From contig CAUJHS010000031.1 in NCBI GenBank assembly GCA_963204915.1, positions 268,947 through 332,946 of the forward strand: DNA of 64,000 nt. Direction: 5' to 3'. Shown piece by piece: positions 18,615-28,181 of this stretch. Made by a program: the position numbers and the translations under genes. Source of the stretch: Planctomycetota bacterium (GTDB lineage Bacteria > Planctomycetota > Planctomycetia > Pirellulales > Pirellulaceae). Every line of letters begins with the position of its first letter. Within the stretch, counting starts at the first letter, position 1. The notes below the pieces were generated by a model that worked only from the letters and a program-made list of their open reading frames with translations, did not search any database and was not told where the DNA came from.

Positions 18615-19214
18615 GTGCTTTCTCCAGAAGCCTTTACCCACCTGATGGCGCGCGTGCAGGCCGGCGATCCAGACGCCGCTGCCGAATTGATCCGGCATTA
18701 CGAGTCGGACATCCGGTTGGAGGTGCGCGTGAGAATGCGCGTGCAGGACGGACGCATGAAGCGTCTGCTCGATTCGATGGACATTACCCAGTCGGTGCTG
18801 GGAAGCTTCTTTGCGGGGGTGGCGGCCGGCAGGTTCGTTCCCGAACATCCCCAACAGCTGCTGGGGCTGCTCGTCGCCATGACGCGCAACAAACTGTTGA
18901 ACCAGGTGCGCAATCAACGGCGCCAACGGCGCGACATCCGTCGAGTACAGTCGCTCGATGCCGCGGTTCACGATGTGCACGACGGCGAAGCGACGCCAAG
19001 CCAAGTCGTCGCAAGCCAAGAAATTCTCGGCGAGTTTCGCAAGCGTTTAACCGAGGAAGAACGACAGCTTGCCGAACTCCGAGGCGCCGGGCAGGGTTGG
19101 CCGGCCATCGCAGCCGAATTGGGAGGCACGCCCGATGGTCGCCGCAAGCAACTTGAACGCGCCTTCGCCCGCGTTGCGGCGGAACTTGGTTTAAATGAAG
19201 AGCTTGCCCTATAG
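18615..19214 (+). CDS. ECF-type RNA polymerase sigma factor
   Basis: 199 residues from GTG at 18615. That start is chosen over the ATG at 18645 because the ten residues before it (LSPEAFTHLM) match the usual beginning of planctomycete ECF factors; no clear ribosome site is seen for either. Region 2 is at about 10-100, with the -10-recognition helix around DITQSVLGSFFAG and LLVAMTRNKLLNQVRNQRRQRRD. Region 4 is near 145-195 (LTEEERQLAELRGAGQGWPAIAAELGGTPDGRRKQLERAFARVA), the helix-turn-helix that reads the -35. It sits 11 bases before the large kinase gene and is surely cotranscribed with it, suggesting kinase signalling controls this sigma factor. No anti-sigma gene is adjacent. Confidence 0.9.
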   Translation: MLSPEAFTHLMARVQAGDPDAAAELIRHYESDIRLEVRVRMRVQDGRMKRLLDSMDITQSVLGSFFAGVAAGRFVPEHPQQLLGLLVAMTRNKLLNQVRNQRRQRRDIRRVQSLDAAVHDVHDGEATPSQVVASQEILGEFRKRLTEEERQLAELRGAGQGWPAIAAELGGTPDGRRKQLERAFARVAAELGLNEELAL

Positions 19215-19225
19215 CGTGAAATCCC

Positions 19226-22200
19226 ATGAATGAGTCTTTGGGCGAGCAGCTTTGCACGGAGATGGTCGAACGATGGCGCCGGGGAGAGCGAGTCCCCGCT
19301 GAGGCGTTTTTGCATCGCCATCCGGACTTGGATTCCGATTTTGCGTTCGAATTGATTTTGACCGAGGTCGTCCTGCGGCAAGAGTACGGCGATCCGGCGC
19401 CGCAAGATGAGTTCGTGTGGCGCTTTCCCACGTTTGCCGATCGCCTGCAGCGCCACTTCCTGTTGCATGCGACATTGGCCGCCGACGTTGAATACTCGAA
19501 TTCGGCGACCTTTGTTTCGCGTCCGCCGCCGTTGGTTCAGGTTTCCCATTTGCTTCCGGCGGTGCCGGGGTATGAGTTGCTCAGCGAATTGGGACGTGGC
19601 GGCATGGGCGTCATCTACAAGGCCCGAGAAACAAACCTGGCTCGCTATGTGGCGCTTAAGTTTTTGCCGGCCGAGTTTTCCCAAGATCCTGACCGATTGG
19701 ACCGATTATTGCGCGAAGCGCGCACCGCGTCGGCGCTGAATCATCCCCATATTTGCACGGTTCATGCCTTGGGAGAACACGACGGTCGTCCCTTCATTGT
19801 CATGGAGTTCATCGAAGGCGTCACGCTCCAAACCATGCTGGCGCGGCGCATCGAGGTGGATGTTGCGGTGCGGCTCATTCGTCAAGCGGCGCAAGCGCTG
19901 GCGGCAGCGCACGCTGCCGGCGTCGTCCATCGAGACGTCAAACCTGAGAACATCATGGTGCGCGATGACGGCTACGTCAAAGTGCTCGATTTTGGCCTGG
20001 CGCGACGGTTGCCGACCCTGGCGCACCCCAGTCCCAAAGAGGGTTCAACCACCGAGCCGGGCGCCATCTTGGGCACCGTGGCGTACATGTCGCCCGAGCA
20101 GGCCCGCGGCATGACGGCCGAGAGCGCGTCGGATGTGTTCTCGTTGGGCATCGTGTTGTATCAGCTTGTCACGGGGGAGCACCCGTTCGAGGCGGATTCG
20201 CCGTTGGGTATGCTCCACGCGATTACGTCGCGCTTGCCGCTGGCGCCACAGCGGCTCAACCCGACAATGCCCGCCGCCTTGGCGGGCCTGCTCGAGGCCA
20301 TGCTGCACAAAGACGCGCGGTTACGGCCGAGGGCGTTGGAGGTGGAGCAGGTGTTAGCTTCGCTCGCCGATGCGGCTTTGCCACGTGCTCCCGTTGCGAC
20401 CGGCCGCCCGATCGTCCGTCGCGAACCCGAGTTGGCGCGCCTTCGCGAAGCGCTCGAGGCCGCCGCAGCCGGACGTGGCGCGCTGGTGTGTATCGCAGGC
20501 GAACCGGGCATTGGCAAAACGACGTTAGTCGAGGAGTTTCTGAATCATTTGTCGGAGTGTGGGCGAGGTTGCCTCGTAGCCCGTGGCCGGTGTTCTGAGC
20601 GATTGGCGGAAGCGGAAGCCTATTTGCCGGTGCTTGACGCGCTCGAAGACCTACTCACGGCCGATCGCACCGGCGCCGCGGCGCGAACGATGAAGATCGT
20701 GGCGCCGACCTGGTACGCCCAGGTGGCCTCCGCCGATCCTGGCCGAGATTCGCTCGTTGCTTTCCCCGCACTTGGAATCCGTCAGGATCGTGACGGGGTT
20801 GATCCCGCGGCGGCGACGCCGCCGCCACACCACGCACCCGCAATCGCGCGCCGCCTGCCGCCGGAGCGCGCGGCGTCGCAACAAGCCATGCTGCGCGAGT
20901 TTTGCAGCCTGGTGCAGGAGCTTTCAAGGCTCGGCCCCATGGTCTTCTTCTTTGACGATGTGCACTGGGCCGACGTGTCGACTGTCGATCTTCTCGCCCA
21001 TCTGGGACGGAATTGCCGCGGGTTGCGTGTGTTGGTGCTGGCCACTTACCGCCCGACGGAATTGTTGCTCGGACCGCACCCATTCCACCGCGTGCGGTTA
21101 GAGTTGGAGTCGCAAGGCGTGCTCTTCGATTTGCCCTTGGGGTTTCTCAATCGTGAAGAGATTCAAGCCTACCTGACGTTGGCGTTCCCCGATCATGCTT
21201 TCGCTCCTGATTTTGCCGAATTAATCTACGCACGTACGGAAGGAAGCCCGCTCTTTCTGGTCGACCTGTTGCGCTACTTGCGCGAACGCAGTGTGATTGC
21301 TCAGATCGACGGCCGATGGTCGCTCGCACAAGATTTGCCCGACTTGCGCCGCGAGCTGCCTAGTTCGGTGCGCAGTATGATTCAACGCAAGCTGGACCGG
21401 CTTGACGAGGAAGATCGTTTACTGCTGGCGGCGGCGAGCGTCCAGGGACATGAATTCGACTCGGCGGTCGTGGCCGGTGCGCTAGGACTGCACGCCGCCG
21501 ACGTGGAAGAACGGCTGCAAATGCTCGACCGGGTTCACGGTTTGGTTCGATCGGTACGCGAACATGAGTTCCCAGACCGAACGCTCACGGTGCGGTATGT
21601 TTTTGTGCATATCCTTTATCAACAGGCGCTCTACCACGATTTGCAACCGACGCGGCGCGCTAACTTCGGGGCCGCACTGGCGCAAACACTCGAACGGCGC
21701 CAGGGAGATCAGAGCGGCGCGGCGGCGTCCGAGCTGGCATGGTTGTACGAGGTCGGAAGAGACTTTCTGCGCGCTGCGCGGCATTCGTGGCGCGCCGCGC
21801 AAAACGCCGCGAGCGTGTTCGCGCATCGGGAGGCGGTGGTCTTGGCCCGCTGGGGCTTGCGGCTGTTAGAGGCCGCACCGGAAACCTCCGAGCGAGCCGC
21901 GCTAGAGCTTTCCTTGCAAACCACCTTGGGCATGCAACTTCAAGTGACGGAGGGGTTCGCAGCGGCGTCGGCGCGTCAAGCGTATGCGCGGGCGCGCGAA
22001 CTTTGCGGACAGACCACGGAAGCCGCGCCATTGTTCCCCGTGCTCTGGGGTCTGTGGCTGTTTTCAAAAGTCCGTTCCGAATTGAGCAAAGCTCAAGAAA
22101 TGGCGGGCGAACTTGCGTCTTTGGCGCGTCGGTTGCGCGATCCGGACTTGTCGCTCCAGGCTCACCAGGCCTTGGGCATGACCGCATTTTGTCAAGGTGA

Positions 22201-23047
22201 GCCAGCGACGGCCATTCAGCACGTCGAGCAAGCCGCCGCGCTGTACGACCCGGATCGGCACGTGGCTCACGCTTACTTATTCGGGCAAGACCCAGGCATT
22301 ATGTGCCAGGCGTTTGGGGAGGTCGCTCTGTGGCTGTTGGGTTACCCCGAACAAGCGCTCTGGCATAGCGAAGCGGCAATTCGCCGGAGCCGGGGACTGT
22401 CGCCCAGCAGCCAAGCCATTGCACTGCATTTCGCAGCCATGCTGCATCAACTTTGCCGCAACCCCATGCGTGCAAAGGCGTGCGCCGAGGCTTCGATCGC
22501 GATTGCCTCGGAACATGGCTTCTCGTTTTGGCGTGCCGGCGGACGCGTGCTCCATGGTTGGTCGCTTGCCGCATGTGGCAAGCCGGATGAGGGAATCTCG
22601 CAACTGCGCCAAGGGTTGCGCGACTGGCGAGCGACCGAGAGCGTCACTTATGAAACGTATTACTTAGGGTTGCTGGCCGACGTATTGCGTGAGCAGGGAC
22701 AACTTGCCGAGGGCCGGCGCGTTGTGGATGAGGCCTTGGAATTGGCGCGCCGCACGGGGGAAGGGCTTTACGAAGCAGAATTGCACCGCTTGCGAGGTGA
22801 ACTTTGTCTCCCGCACGATGGCGATCACGCCGAGCTCTGCTTCCACCAGGCATTGTCTTTTGCACGTCGCCAAGACGCCAAGTCGCTGGAGTTGCGCGCT
22901 GCAATGAGTCTGGTGCGAGTCGCCCCCTCGCTCGAGAACAAGAACCAACTTGCCGAGGTTTATGAGCGCTTTAACGAGGGGCTTCAGACTGCCGATCTGC
23001 AAGATGCACGCCGCCTTCTCAGCGAAAACGTGACGCCAACCAACTAA
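19226..23047 (+). CDS. Ser/Thr kinase - AAA/NTPase - TPR signalling protein, 1273 aa
   Basis: Residues 116-380 are a complete Hanks-type kinase: LGRGGMGVIYKA, VALK (K145), HRDVKPEN, DFGLA, GTVAYMSPEQ. Next is a signal-transduction ATPase of the AfsR/adenylate-cyclase-associated type, with Walker A GEPGIGKTT (425-433), Walker B FFFDDVHWAD (574-583) and ARTEGSPLFLVDLLRYL near 674. The C-terminal 400 residues are TPR-like helical repeats. The first 115 residues are a short helical module common in planctomycete kinases. No membrane helix is seen. It follows the ECF sigma gene by 11 bases, a pairing frequent in this phylum, and probably senses a ligand through the TPR region. Residues 503-550 are an odd Pro/Ala/His-rich stretch not expected between Walker A and Walker B. 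Confidence 0.9.
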   Translation: MNESLGEQLCTEMVERWRRGERVPAEAFLHRHPDLDSDFAFELILTEVVLRQEYGDPAPQDEFVWRFPTFADRLQRHFLLHATLAADVEYSNSATFVSRPPPLVQVSHLLPAVPGYELLSELGRGGMGVIYKARETNLARYVALKFLPAEFSQDPDRLDRLLREARTASALNHPHICTVHALGEHDGRPFIVMEFIEGVTLQTMLARRIEVDVAVRLIRQAAQALAAAHAAGVVHRDVKPENIMVRDDGYVKVLDFGLARRLPTLAHPSPKEGSTTEPGAILGTVAYMSPEQARGMTAESASDVFSLGIVLYQLVTGEHPFEADSPLGMLHAITSRLPLAPQRLNPTMPAALAGLLEAMLHKDARLRPRALEVEQVLASLADAALPRAPVATGRPIVRREPELARLREALEAAAAGRGALVCIAGEPGIGKTTLVEEFLNHLSECGRGCLVARGRCSERLAEAEAYLPVLDALEDLLTADRTGAAARTMKIVAPTWYAQVASADPGRDSLVAFPALGIRQDRDGVDPAAATPPPHHAPAIARRLPPERAASQQAMLREFCSLVQELSRLGPMVFFFDDVHWADVSTVDLLAHLGRNCRGLRVLVLATYRPTELLLGPHPFHRVRLELESQGVLFDLPLGFLNREEIQAYLTLAFPDHAFAPDFAELIYARTEGSPLFLVDLLRYLRERSVIAQIDGRWSLAQDLPDLRRELPSSVRSMIQRKLDRLDEEDRLLLAAASVQGHEFDSAVVAGALGLHAADVEERLQMLDRVHGLVRSVREHEFPDRTLTVRYVFVHILYQQALYHDLQPTRRANFGAALAQTLERRQGDQSGAAASELAWLYEVGRDFLRAARHSWRAAQNAASVFAHREAVVLARWGLRLLEAAPETSERAALELSLQTTLGMQLQVTEGFAAASARQAYARARELCGQTTEAAPLFPVLWGLWLFSKVRSELSKAQEMAGELASLARRLRDPDLSLQAHQALGMTAFCQGEPATAIQHVEQAAALYDPDRHVAHAYLFGQDPGIMCQAFGEVALWLLGYPEQALWHSEAAIRRSRGLSPSSQAIALHFAAMLHQLCRNPMRAKACAEASIAIASEHGFSFWRAGGRVLHGWSLAACGKPDEGISQLRQGLRDWRATESVTYETYYLGLLADVLREQGQLAEGRRVVDEALELARRTGEGLYEAELHRLRGELCLPHDGDHAELCFHQALSFARRQDAKSLELRAAMSLVRVAPSLENKNQLAEVYERFNEGLQTADLQDARRLLSENVTPTN

Positions 23048-23248
23048 CGCCAAGATAGAAACGCACCCCTGACCGGTACGCAAACACCACTGACGCAGCT
23101 GCTCTCGTCTCTTCAACTCGGTATCTCTCAAACGGATTCGACGCTTGCCCCAGGCGGATAAATCAGTCCGCGTTGATGTATGCGAGGCGAAATGGTACCT
23201 TAGGCGTGAACTGAACCTCGTATTTCACCCACCCGGAGACGTCATCCC

Positions 23249-25705
23249 ATGCCTGGCAAATTCTCGCACTTGCTGGTGGGCGGGATGTTTGCGGTCCTGT
23301 GCGCGTCGCTTACCGGTTTACGCGCCGAGGAAGCCGCACCGGCCCAACTTGATGAAACGTTCTTCGAGACGCGCATTCGTCCCATCTTGGCGGGAACGTG
23401 CGTGGAATGCCACGGGCCCGAAGTCGCCAATGGCGGGCTGCGTTTGGATACGCGCGACGCTTTACTCACAGGCGGCGAGCGCGGCCCCGCGGTCATTCCC
23501 GGAGACGCCGAAAGCAGCTTGCTCATTCGCGCCCTTCGACACGACGACGAGTCGCTCCAAATGCCGCCCGATGAACCGCTTCCGGCTGAGGTCGTTTCCG
23601 ATCTCAAAGCGTGGATCGCGGCGGGCGCCCCTTGGCCTGCCGCCGCGTCGGCGCCGCTGATCAGCGAGAAATCACACTGGGCTTTCATGCCGCTCCAAAA
23701 GGCGACGCCTCCGCGGGATCCAACCGGGTGGGCGGCTGAACCGTTGGATCAGTGGATCGCCGCGGCTCGTGAGAAGCACGGACTGCGATCGAACCCGCCA
23801 GCTGACAAGGGTGTGTTGGTGCGGCGGGCTTATTACGATTTGCTCGGCTTGCCGCCAACCCCCGAACAGATCGAAGCGTTCTTGGCCGACGAGCGCCCCG
23901 ACGCCTTCGCGCGCCTGGTTGATGAACTGCTTGCGTCGCCGCATTACGGCGAACGTTGGGGGCGTTACTGGCTTGACTTGGTTCGTTACGCCGACACAGC
24001 CGGCGACAACTCCGACTATCCCATCCCGCAGGCGCACTTGTACCGCGACTACGTGATTGACGCCTTGAACGCCGATGTCCCGTACGACCGCTTCCTGCAT
24101 GAACAACTGGCCGGCGACTTGCTAGCGCAACAGGCGCCGCCGGAGGACTTCGCGCGGTTGGTCATTGCAACCGGTTTTATCGCCCAGGCCAAACGCATGG
24201 GCACGCGCGAACTGGAAGACATGCACATTGTGATTGAAGATACGCTCGCGACGGTGGGACCCGCAATTCTCGGACTGTCGCTCCGCTGCGCACGCTGCCA
24301 CGATCACAAGTTCGATCCGCTCTCGCAAAAGGACTATTACGCCCTGTACGGTTTCTTCGCTAGCACGCAGTATCCGTTTCCCGGTGCGGAGGAAGTTCGT
24401 AAGCAAACGCACTTTGTCCCCTTGATTTCGCCCGATGATCAGCGGCGTCGAAAAACTGAGCACGACCAAACGCTGACCCAGGTGAAGGAGCAAATCAAGC
24501 AGCTGGAAGAGCAAACGCTCGCCCTAGCCGCGCCTGCGAGCGCGCAAGACCTGGCCGCGACCAGCGACGAGTCGCCCATGTGCGACGACGCCACAGCGCG
24601 GAAACACGTGCAAGAGAAGCTCGAATCGCTGCGCGCCGAACAGAAACGCCTGGAGTCGCTCGACCCTCTGGCCGGCGTTCCTACGGCGTACGCCGTGACG
24701 GACCTCAAGCCGATCGACGTCCCCATTCATCTGGCGGGAGATCCGCGAAAGGCGGGCGATATTGTACCGCGTGGCGTTCCTCGCGTTTTGGACTCCGAGC
24801 GACTTGCAATACCCGAAGGCGTCAGCGGCCGCCTTGAACTGGCGCGCTGGATGACGACCAAAGCAAACTTCCTGACGGCCCGAGTCATGGCGAATCGCCT
24901 TTGGCAATATCATTTTGGAAAACCGCTGGCGGCCACGCCTTCCGACTTTGGGTATCGGGGGGCCTCGCCCACACACCCAGAGTTGCTCGACTGGCTGGCA
25001 AGCGAATTGATTGACTCTGGGTGGTCGCTCAAGGCGATGCATCGACGCATCATGTTGTCGCAAACGTATCAGCTTTCTTCCGATCAAGACCTATCCAATA
25101 GCGAGCGAGACACCGGCAACAGCTGGTATTGGCGGTTCGACCGCCGCCGGCTGGATGCAGAAGCGCTGCGCGACACGCTGCTCTTGCTGGGCGGCTCGCT
25201 CGATCTGACACGCCCCGGGCCGCACCCTTTTCCCGCACCGTCGACCTGGAAGTTCACGGCCCACCATCAGTTCAATCATGCCAGCTATCCATCGAATCAC
25301 CGCAGCGTGTATCTGATGGTGCAGCGTCTGCATGCTCACCCGTACTTGTCGTTGTTCAACGGGGCGGACCCCAGCCTTTCGACTGCCATGCGCGACAATT
25401 CCACGGTGCCGCTCCAGTCACTGTTCCTGTTGAATAACGACCTGGTCCACCAATGGTCCGCACGCTTTGCCGAACGGCTGGCGGCGCAAGAGCCCGACGC
25501 GACGGCTCGCATTCATCGCGCTTTTCTACTGGCTTACGGGCGTTCGCCATCCGAGGCGGAAGTAGCGCGGACGCAGGTGTTCTTGGAACGCTATGAGCAA
25601 ACCATGGCGCAGGAAGGCGTCGCAAGCGAGCGACGCGCGCAAGAGGCCTGGTCAGCGTTCGCGCGTACGTTAATGGCCTCAAACGAATTGACCTATATCG
25701 ATTAG
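23249..25705 (+). CDS. DUF1549/DUF1553 planctomycete cytochrome protein (PSCyt1-PSCyt2-PSD1)
   Basis: 818 residues. A signal peptide (LLVGGMFAVLCASLTGLRAEE) is followed by a cytochrome c-like PSCyt1 domain with haem motif CVECH (51-55) and the usual GGLRLDTRDALLTGGERGPAVIPG and LQMPP. DUF1549 (PSCyt2) follows at about 150-360 (HYGERWGRYWLDLVRYADTAG, CARCHDHKFDPLSQKDYY, a second CxxCH). After a coiled, Glu/Gln-rich linker (about 400-470), DUF1553 (PSD1) covers the C-terminal third (ANRLWQYHFGKPL, PTHPELLDWLASELIDSGWSLKAMHRRIMLS). It is exported and probably binds haem. The DUF1501 gene is 19 bases downstream, its standard partner. Biochemical role unproven; a link to polysaccharide degradation has been proposed for the family. 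Confidence 0.93.
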   Translation: MPGKFSHLLVGGMFAVLCASLTGLRAEEAAPAQLDETFFETRIRPILAGTCVECHGPEVANGGLRLDTRDALLTGGERGPAVIPGDAESSLLIRALRHDDESLQMPPDEPLPAEVVSDLKAWIAAGAPWPAAASAPLISEKSHWAFMPLQKATPPRDPTGWAAEPLDQWIAAAREKHGLRSNPPADKGVLVRRAYYDLLGLPPTPEQIEAFLADERPDAFARLVDELLASPHYGERWGRYWLDLVRYADTAGDNSDYPIPQAHLYRDYVIDALNADVPYDRFLHEQLAGDLLAQQAPPEDFARLVIATGFIAQAKRMGTRELEDMHIVIEDTLATVGPAILGLSLRCARCHDHKFDPLSQKDYYALYGFFASTQYPFPGAEEVRKQTHFVPLISPDDQRRRKTEHDQTLTQVKEQIKQLEEQTLALAAPASAQDLAATSDESPMCDDATARKHVQEKLESLRAEQKRLESLDPLAGVPTAYAVTDLKPIDVPIHLAGDPRKAGDIVPRGVPRVLDSERLAIPEGVSGRLELARWMTTKANFLTARVMANRLWQYHFGKPLAATPSDFGYRGASPTHPELLDWLASELIDSGWSLKAMHRRIMLSQTYQLSSDQDLSNSERDTGNSWYWRFDRRRLDAEALRDTLLLLGGSLDLTRPGPHPFPAPSTWKFTAHHQFNHASYPSNHRSVYLMVQRLHAHPYLSLFNGADPSLSTAMRDNSTVPLQSLFLLNNDLVHQWSARFAERLAAQEPDATARIHRAFLLAYGRSPSEAEVARTQVFLERYEQTMAQEGVASERRAQEAWSAFARTLMASNELTYID

Positions 25706-25724
25706 CCCCAAGAGGCTTTGAATC

Positions 25725-27098
25725 ATGGACAGGAATCAACTCAACCGGCGCCGTTTCATCAAAGGCGCCGCCGCGCTGGCCGCTTCCGGCGAACTGGCGC
25801 TGCATCGGCAATTGACGTTGGCGGCCGAACTGAACAACGGCCACCCCCTGGCGCCTAAGCCGGGGCATTTCCCCGGCTCCGCCAAGAATTTGATTTTGTT
25901 TTTCTTCACGGGCGGGTTGTCGCACGTTGACACATTCGACTACAAGCCCCAGCTCCAAAAAGACCACGGCAAGACGATCAGCGGCGCCGGACGGCCCTTG
26001 AAAGCGTCTCCGTGGAAGTTTCAGCCGTACGGCGAATGCGGCAAGATGGTCAGCGAGCTGTTCCCGCAGGTCGGCTCGGTTGTAGATCAGATGTGCTTCT
26101 TGCACACCGTGCGCGGCGATTCGGGTGGGCATTCGGCCGCCACGCTCGGCATGCTCACGGGCTCGATCACTTTTCCGATGCCGAGCATCGGCGCTTGGAT
26201 TAGCTATGGTTTGGGCACGCGCAACACGAACTTGCCGCCGTATGTCGTGTTAGCCGCGAAGGAGCCTTACAACGCTTATCTGGCGTGGGACGCGAGTTTT
26301 CTTCCCGGTTGTCATAAGGGAACCCGTTTCATTCCCGGCCCTGATCCACTGCCAAATCTGGCAAGCCCGGTCGCTTCGCTCAGCCGGCGCGACTTGGAAC
26401 GGCTTATGTTGAACGACCTGAACGACGCGCATTTGCAGCGGCATGACCAAGCGCCGGAGTTAGCAGCCCGCATTACCAATCTGGAAACGGCGTACGGGTT
26501 GATGCAAGAAGCTCCGGAGGCCCTGAGCATTTCCCAAGAGCCGCAGTATGTGCTTGACCTTTACGGCGCCGAGGCGTCTAAACCCGGCTCGTTTGGCGCA
26601 CAGTGTTTGATTGCTCGGCGGTTGGTGGAGCGCGGCGTGCGCGTCGTCCAGTTGTTCGATGTCGGCTCGAACAACAATTGGGACAACCATAACGATATGA
26701 GCCTGCACGAGAAGCTGAGCAAAAACGTCGATCGACCGATCGCCGCTCTGATCAAAGATCTGCGCCAGCGCGGACTGCTGGACGAAACGCTCATTGTTGG
26801 TTGTTCCGAGTTTGGCCGCACGCCCTGGGAAGACCTGACGCCGCAAGGACGCGGGCATTACAACCGCAACTTCACTTGCTTCTTGGCCGGAGGAGGAGTC
26901 AAAGGCGGTTATAGCTATGGCGTTTCGGATGAACATGGCGCCACCGCCGCCGAAAACCCCATGCATGTGCACGACCTGCACGCGACGATTTTGCACCTGA
27001 TGGGGCTGGACCATACTCGTTTGACCTATCGTTATTCCGGCCGCGATTTCCGCCTGACGGACGTCCACGGAGAAGTTGTATCCGACGTGATTGCGTAG
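25725..27098 (+). CDS. DUF1501 protein with Tat-type signal
   Basis: 457 residues. The N-terminus NRRRFIKGAAALAASGE is a twin-arginine-type signal, implying export of a folded protein. The body is DUF1501, related to the alkaline-phosphatase/sulfatase fold: LILFFFTGGLSHVDTFDYKP, FCFLHTVRGDSGGHSAA-like segment near 120-140, VVQLFDVGSNNNWDNHNDM, and VVGCSEFGRTPW followed by GRGHYNRNF. Gly/Asp/His-rich metal-site segments are retained. It is cotranscribed with the DUF1549/DUF1553 cytochrome gene, as is usual in Planctomycetota. The pair probably forms an exported enzyme with unknown substrate. Confidence 0.93.
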   Translation: MDRNQLNRRRFIKGAAALAASGELALHRQLTLAAELNNGHPLAPKPGHFPGSAKNLILFFFTGGLSHVDTFDYKPQLQKDHGKTISGAGRPLKASPWKFQPYGECGKMVSELFPQVGSVVDQMCFLHTVRGDSGGHSAATLGMLTGSITFPMPSIGAWISYGLGTRNTNLPPYVVLAAKEPYNAYLAWDASFLPGCHKGTRFIPGPDPLPNLASPVASLSRRDLERLMLNDLNDAHLQRHDQAPELAARITNLETAYGLMQEAPEALSISQEPQYVLDLYGAEASKPGSFGAQCLIARRLVERGVRVVQLFDVGSNNNWDNHNDMSLHEKLSKNVDRPIAALIKDLRQRGLLDETLIVGCSEFGRTPWEDLTPQGRGHYNRNFTCFLAGGGVKGGYSYGVSDEHGATAAENPMHVHDLHATILHLMGLDHTRLTYRYSGRDFRLTDVHGEVVSDVIA

Positions 27099-27153
27099 CG
27101 CGGCGGCGCAAGGATGAACCTCGGCCCCTGCGTTTTTCCGCGAGAAGTCGTTC

Positions 27154-28176
27154 ATGCACCGAAGAGCCTTCCTGCAAACTGCCGTCGCCGCCTTAGCGAC
27201 GGGGTGTGCAAGCGCCGTGGAAGCCGCCGATGTGCCTCCGCTGCAAATCATGACCGTGAGCGGAGCTATCGCGCCGGCGCAACTGGGCGCCGTTTTGCCG
27301 CATGAACATGTGCTCGTCGATTTCGTCGGCGCTGCGCAAGTGAGCCCTCAGCGTTATGATCCAGATCACGCGTTCGAGGTCGTGTTGCCGCACTTGAAAC
27401 GGGTCAAGCAAGCGGGGTGTCAAACCGTTGTGGAGTGTACGCCCGCGTATTTAGGGCGCGACCCCGTCTTGCTTCAGCGGTTGGCCAAAGCGAGTGAATT
27501 GCAACTTCTTACGAACACCGGTTATTACGGCGCCGGAAACGGCAAATATCTTCCGGCACATGCGCAACACGAAAGCGCTGACGACCTTGCCCAGCGTTGG
27601 TTGAACGAATGGCGCGTCGGCATCGACGGGACAGGCGTTCGACCGGGCTTTATCAAAATTGGCGTTGATCATTCCCCACTTAGCGGTGTGAACCAGAAGC
27701 TGGTGCGAGCCGCCGCGCGAACTCACTTGCAAAGCGGGCTGACCATCGCTTGCCACACCGGATCCGGCGCGGCGGCGATGGAGGAACTAGCGATCTTACG
27801 CGAGGAAGGCGTCTCGCCGCAGGCGTGGATTTGGGTTCACGCCCAGAATGAACGCAGACGCGACCTGCATCGGCGCGCCGCGGACTTGGGCGGCTGGGTC
27901 GAATTCGACGGCGTCGGGCCGGATTCCTTGGACCGCCATGTGGAACTGGTTTTGTTCATGAAGGAACACGGTCTGTTGCACCGAGTGCTCATCTCGCACG
28001 ACGCCGGTTGGTATGCCGTGGGCGAACCCGGCGGCGGAACGTTTCGTCCCCTCACAACCCTGTTTGAACAGTTCCTGCCTGCGCTCAAAACCGCAGGCCT
28101 GACGGATGAGGAAATCCGCCGTCTCACGGTCGAAAACCCCGCGCGGGCGTTAGCCATTCAAGTCCGGCGAACGTGA
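27154..28176 (+). CDS. Phosphotriesterase-family (PTE-like) metal hydrolase
   Basis: 340 residues with a signal sequence (HRRAFLQTAVAALATGCASA), possibly a lipoprotein since TGC follows a hydrophobic run. The PTE family metal ligands are visible: LPHEHVLVD (HxH), the lysine in RPGFIKIGVD, ACHTGSG, WVHAQNE and LISHDAG. Together they form the binuclear zinc site of the amidohydrolase fold. Members act as lactonases or phosphotriesterases; the substrate here cannot be predicted. It lies 55 bases after the DUF1501 gene on the same strand and probably belongs to the same unit, and converges on the MerR gene with 5 bases between stops. Confidence 0.9.
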   Translation: MHRRAFLQTAVAALATGCASAVEAADVPPLQIMTVSGAIAPAQLGAVLPHEHVLVDFVGAAQVSPQRYDPDHAFEVVLPHLKRVKQAGCQTVVECTPAYLGRDPVLLQRLAKASELQLLTNTGYYGAGNGKYLPAHAQHESADDLAQRWLNEWRVGIDGTGVRPGFIKIGVDHSPLSGVNQKLVRAAARTHLQSGLTIACHTGSGAAAMEELAILREEGVSPQAWIWVHAQNERRRDLHRRAADLGGWVEFDGVGPDSLDRHVELVLFMKEHGLLHRVLISHDAGWYAVGEPGGGTFRPLTTLFEQFLPALKTAGLTDEEIRRLTVENPARALAIQVRRT

Positions 28177-28181
28177 ATCAT

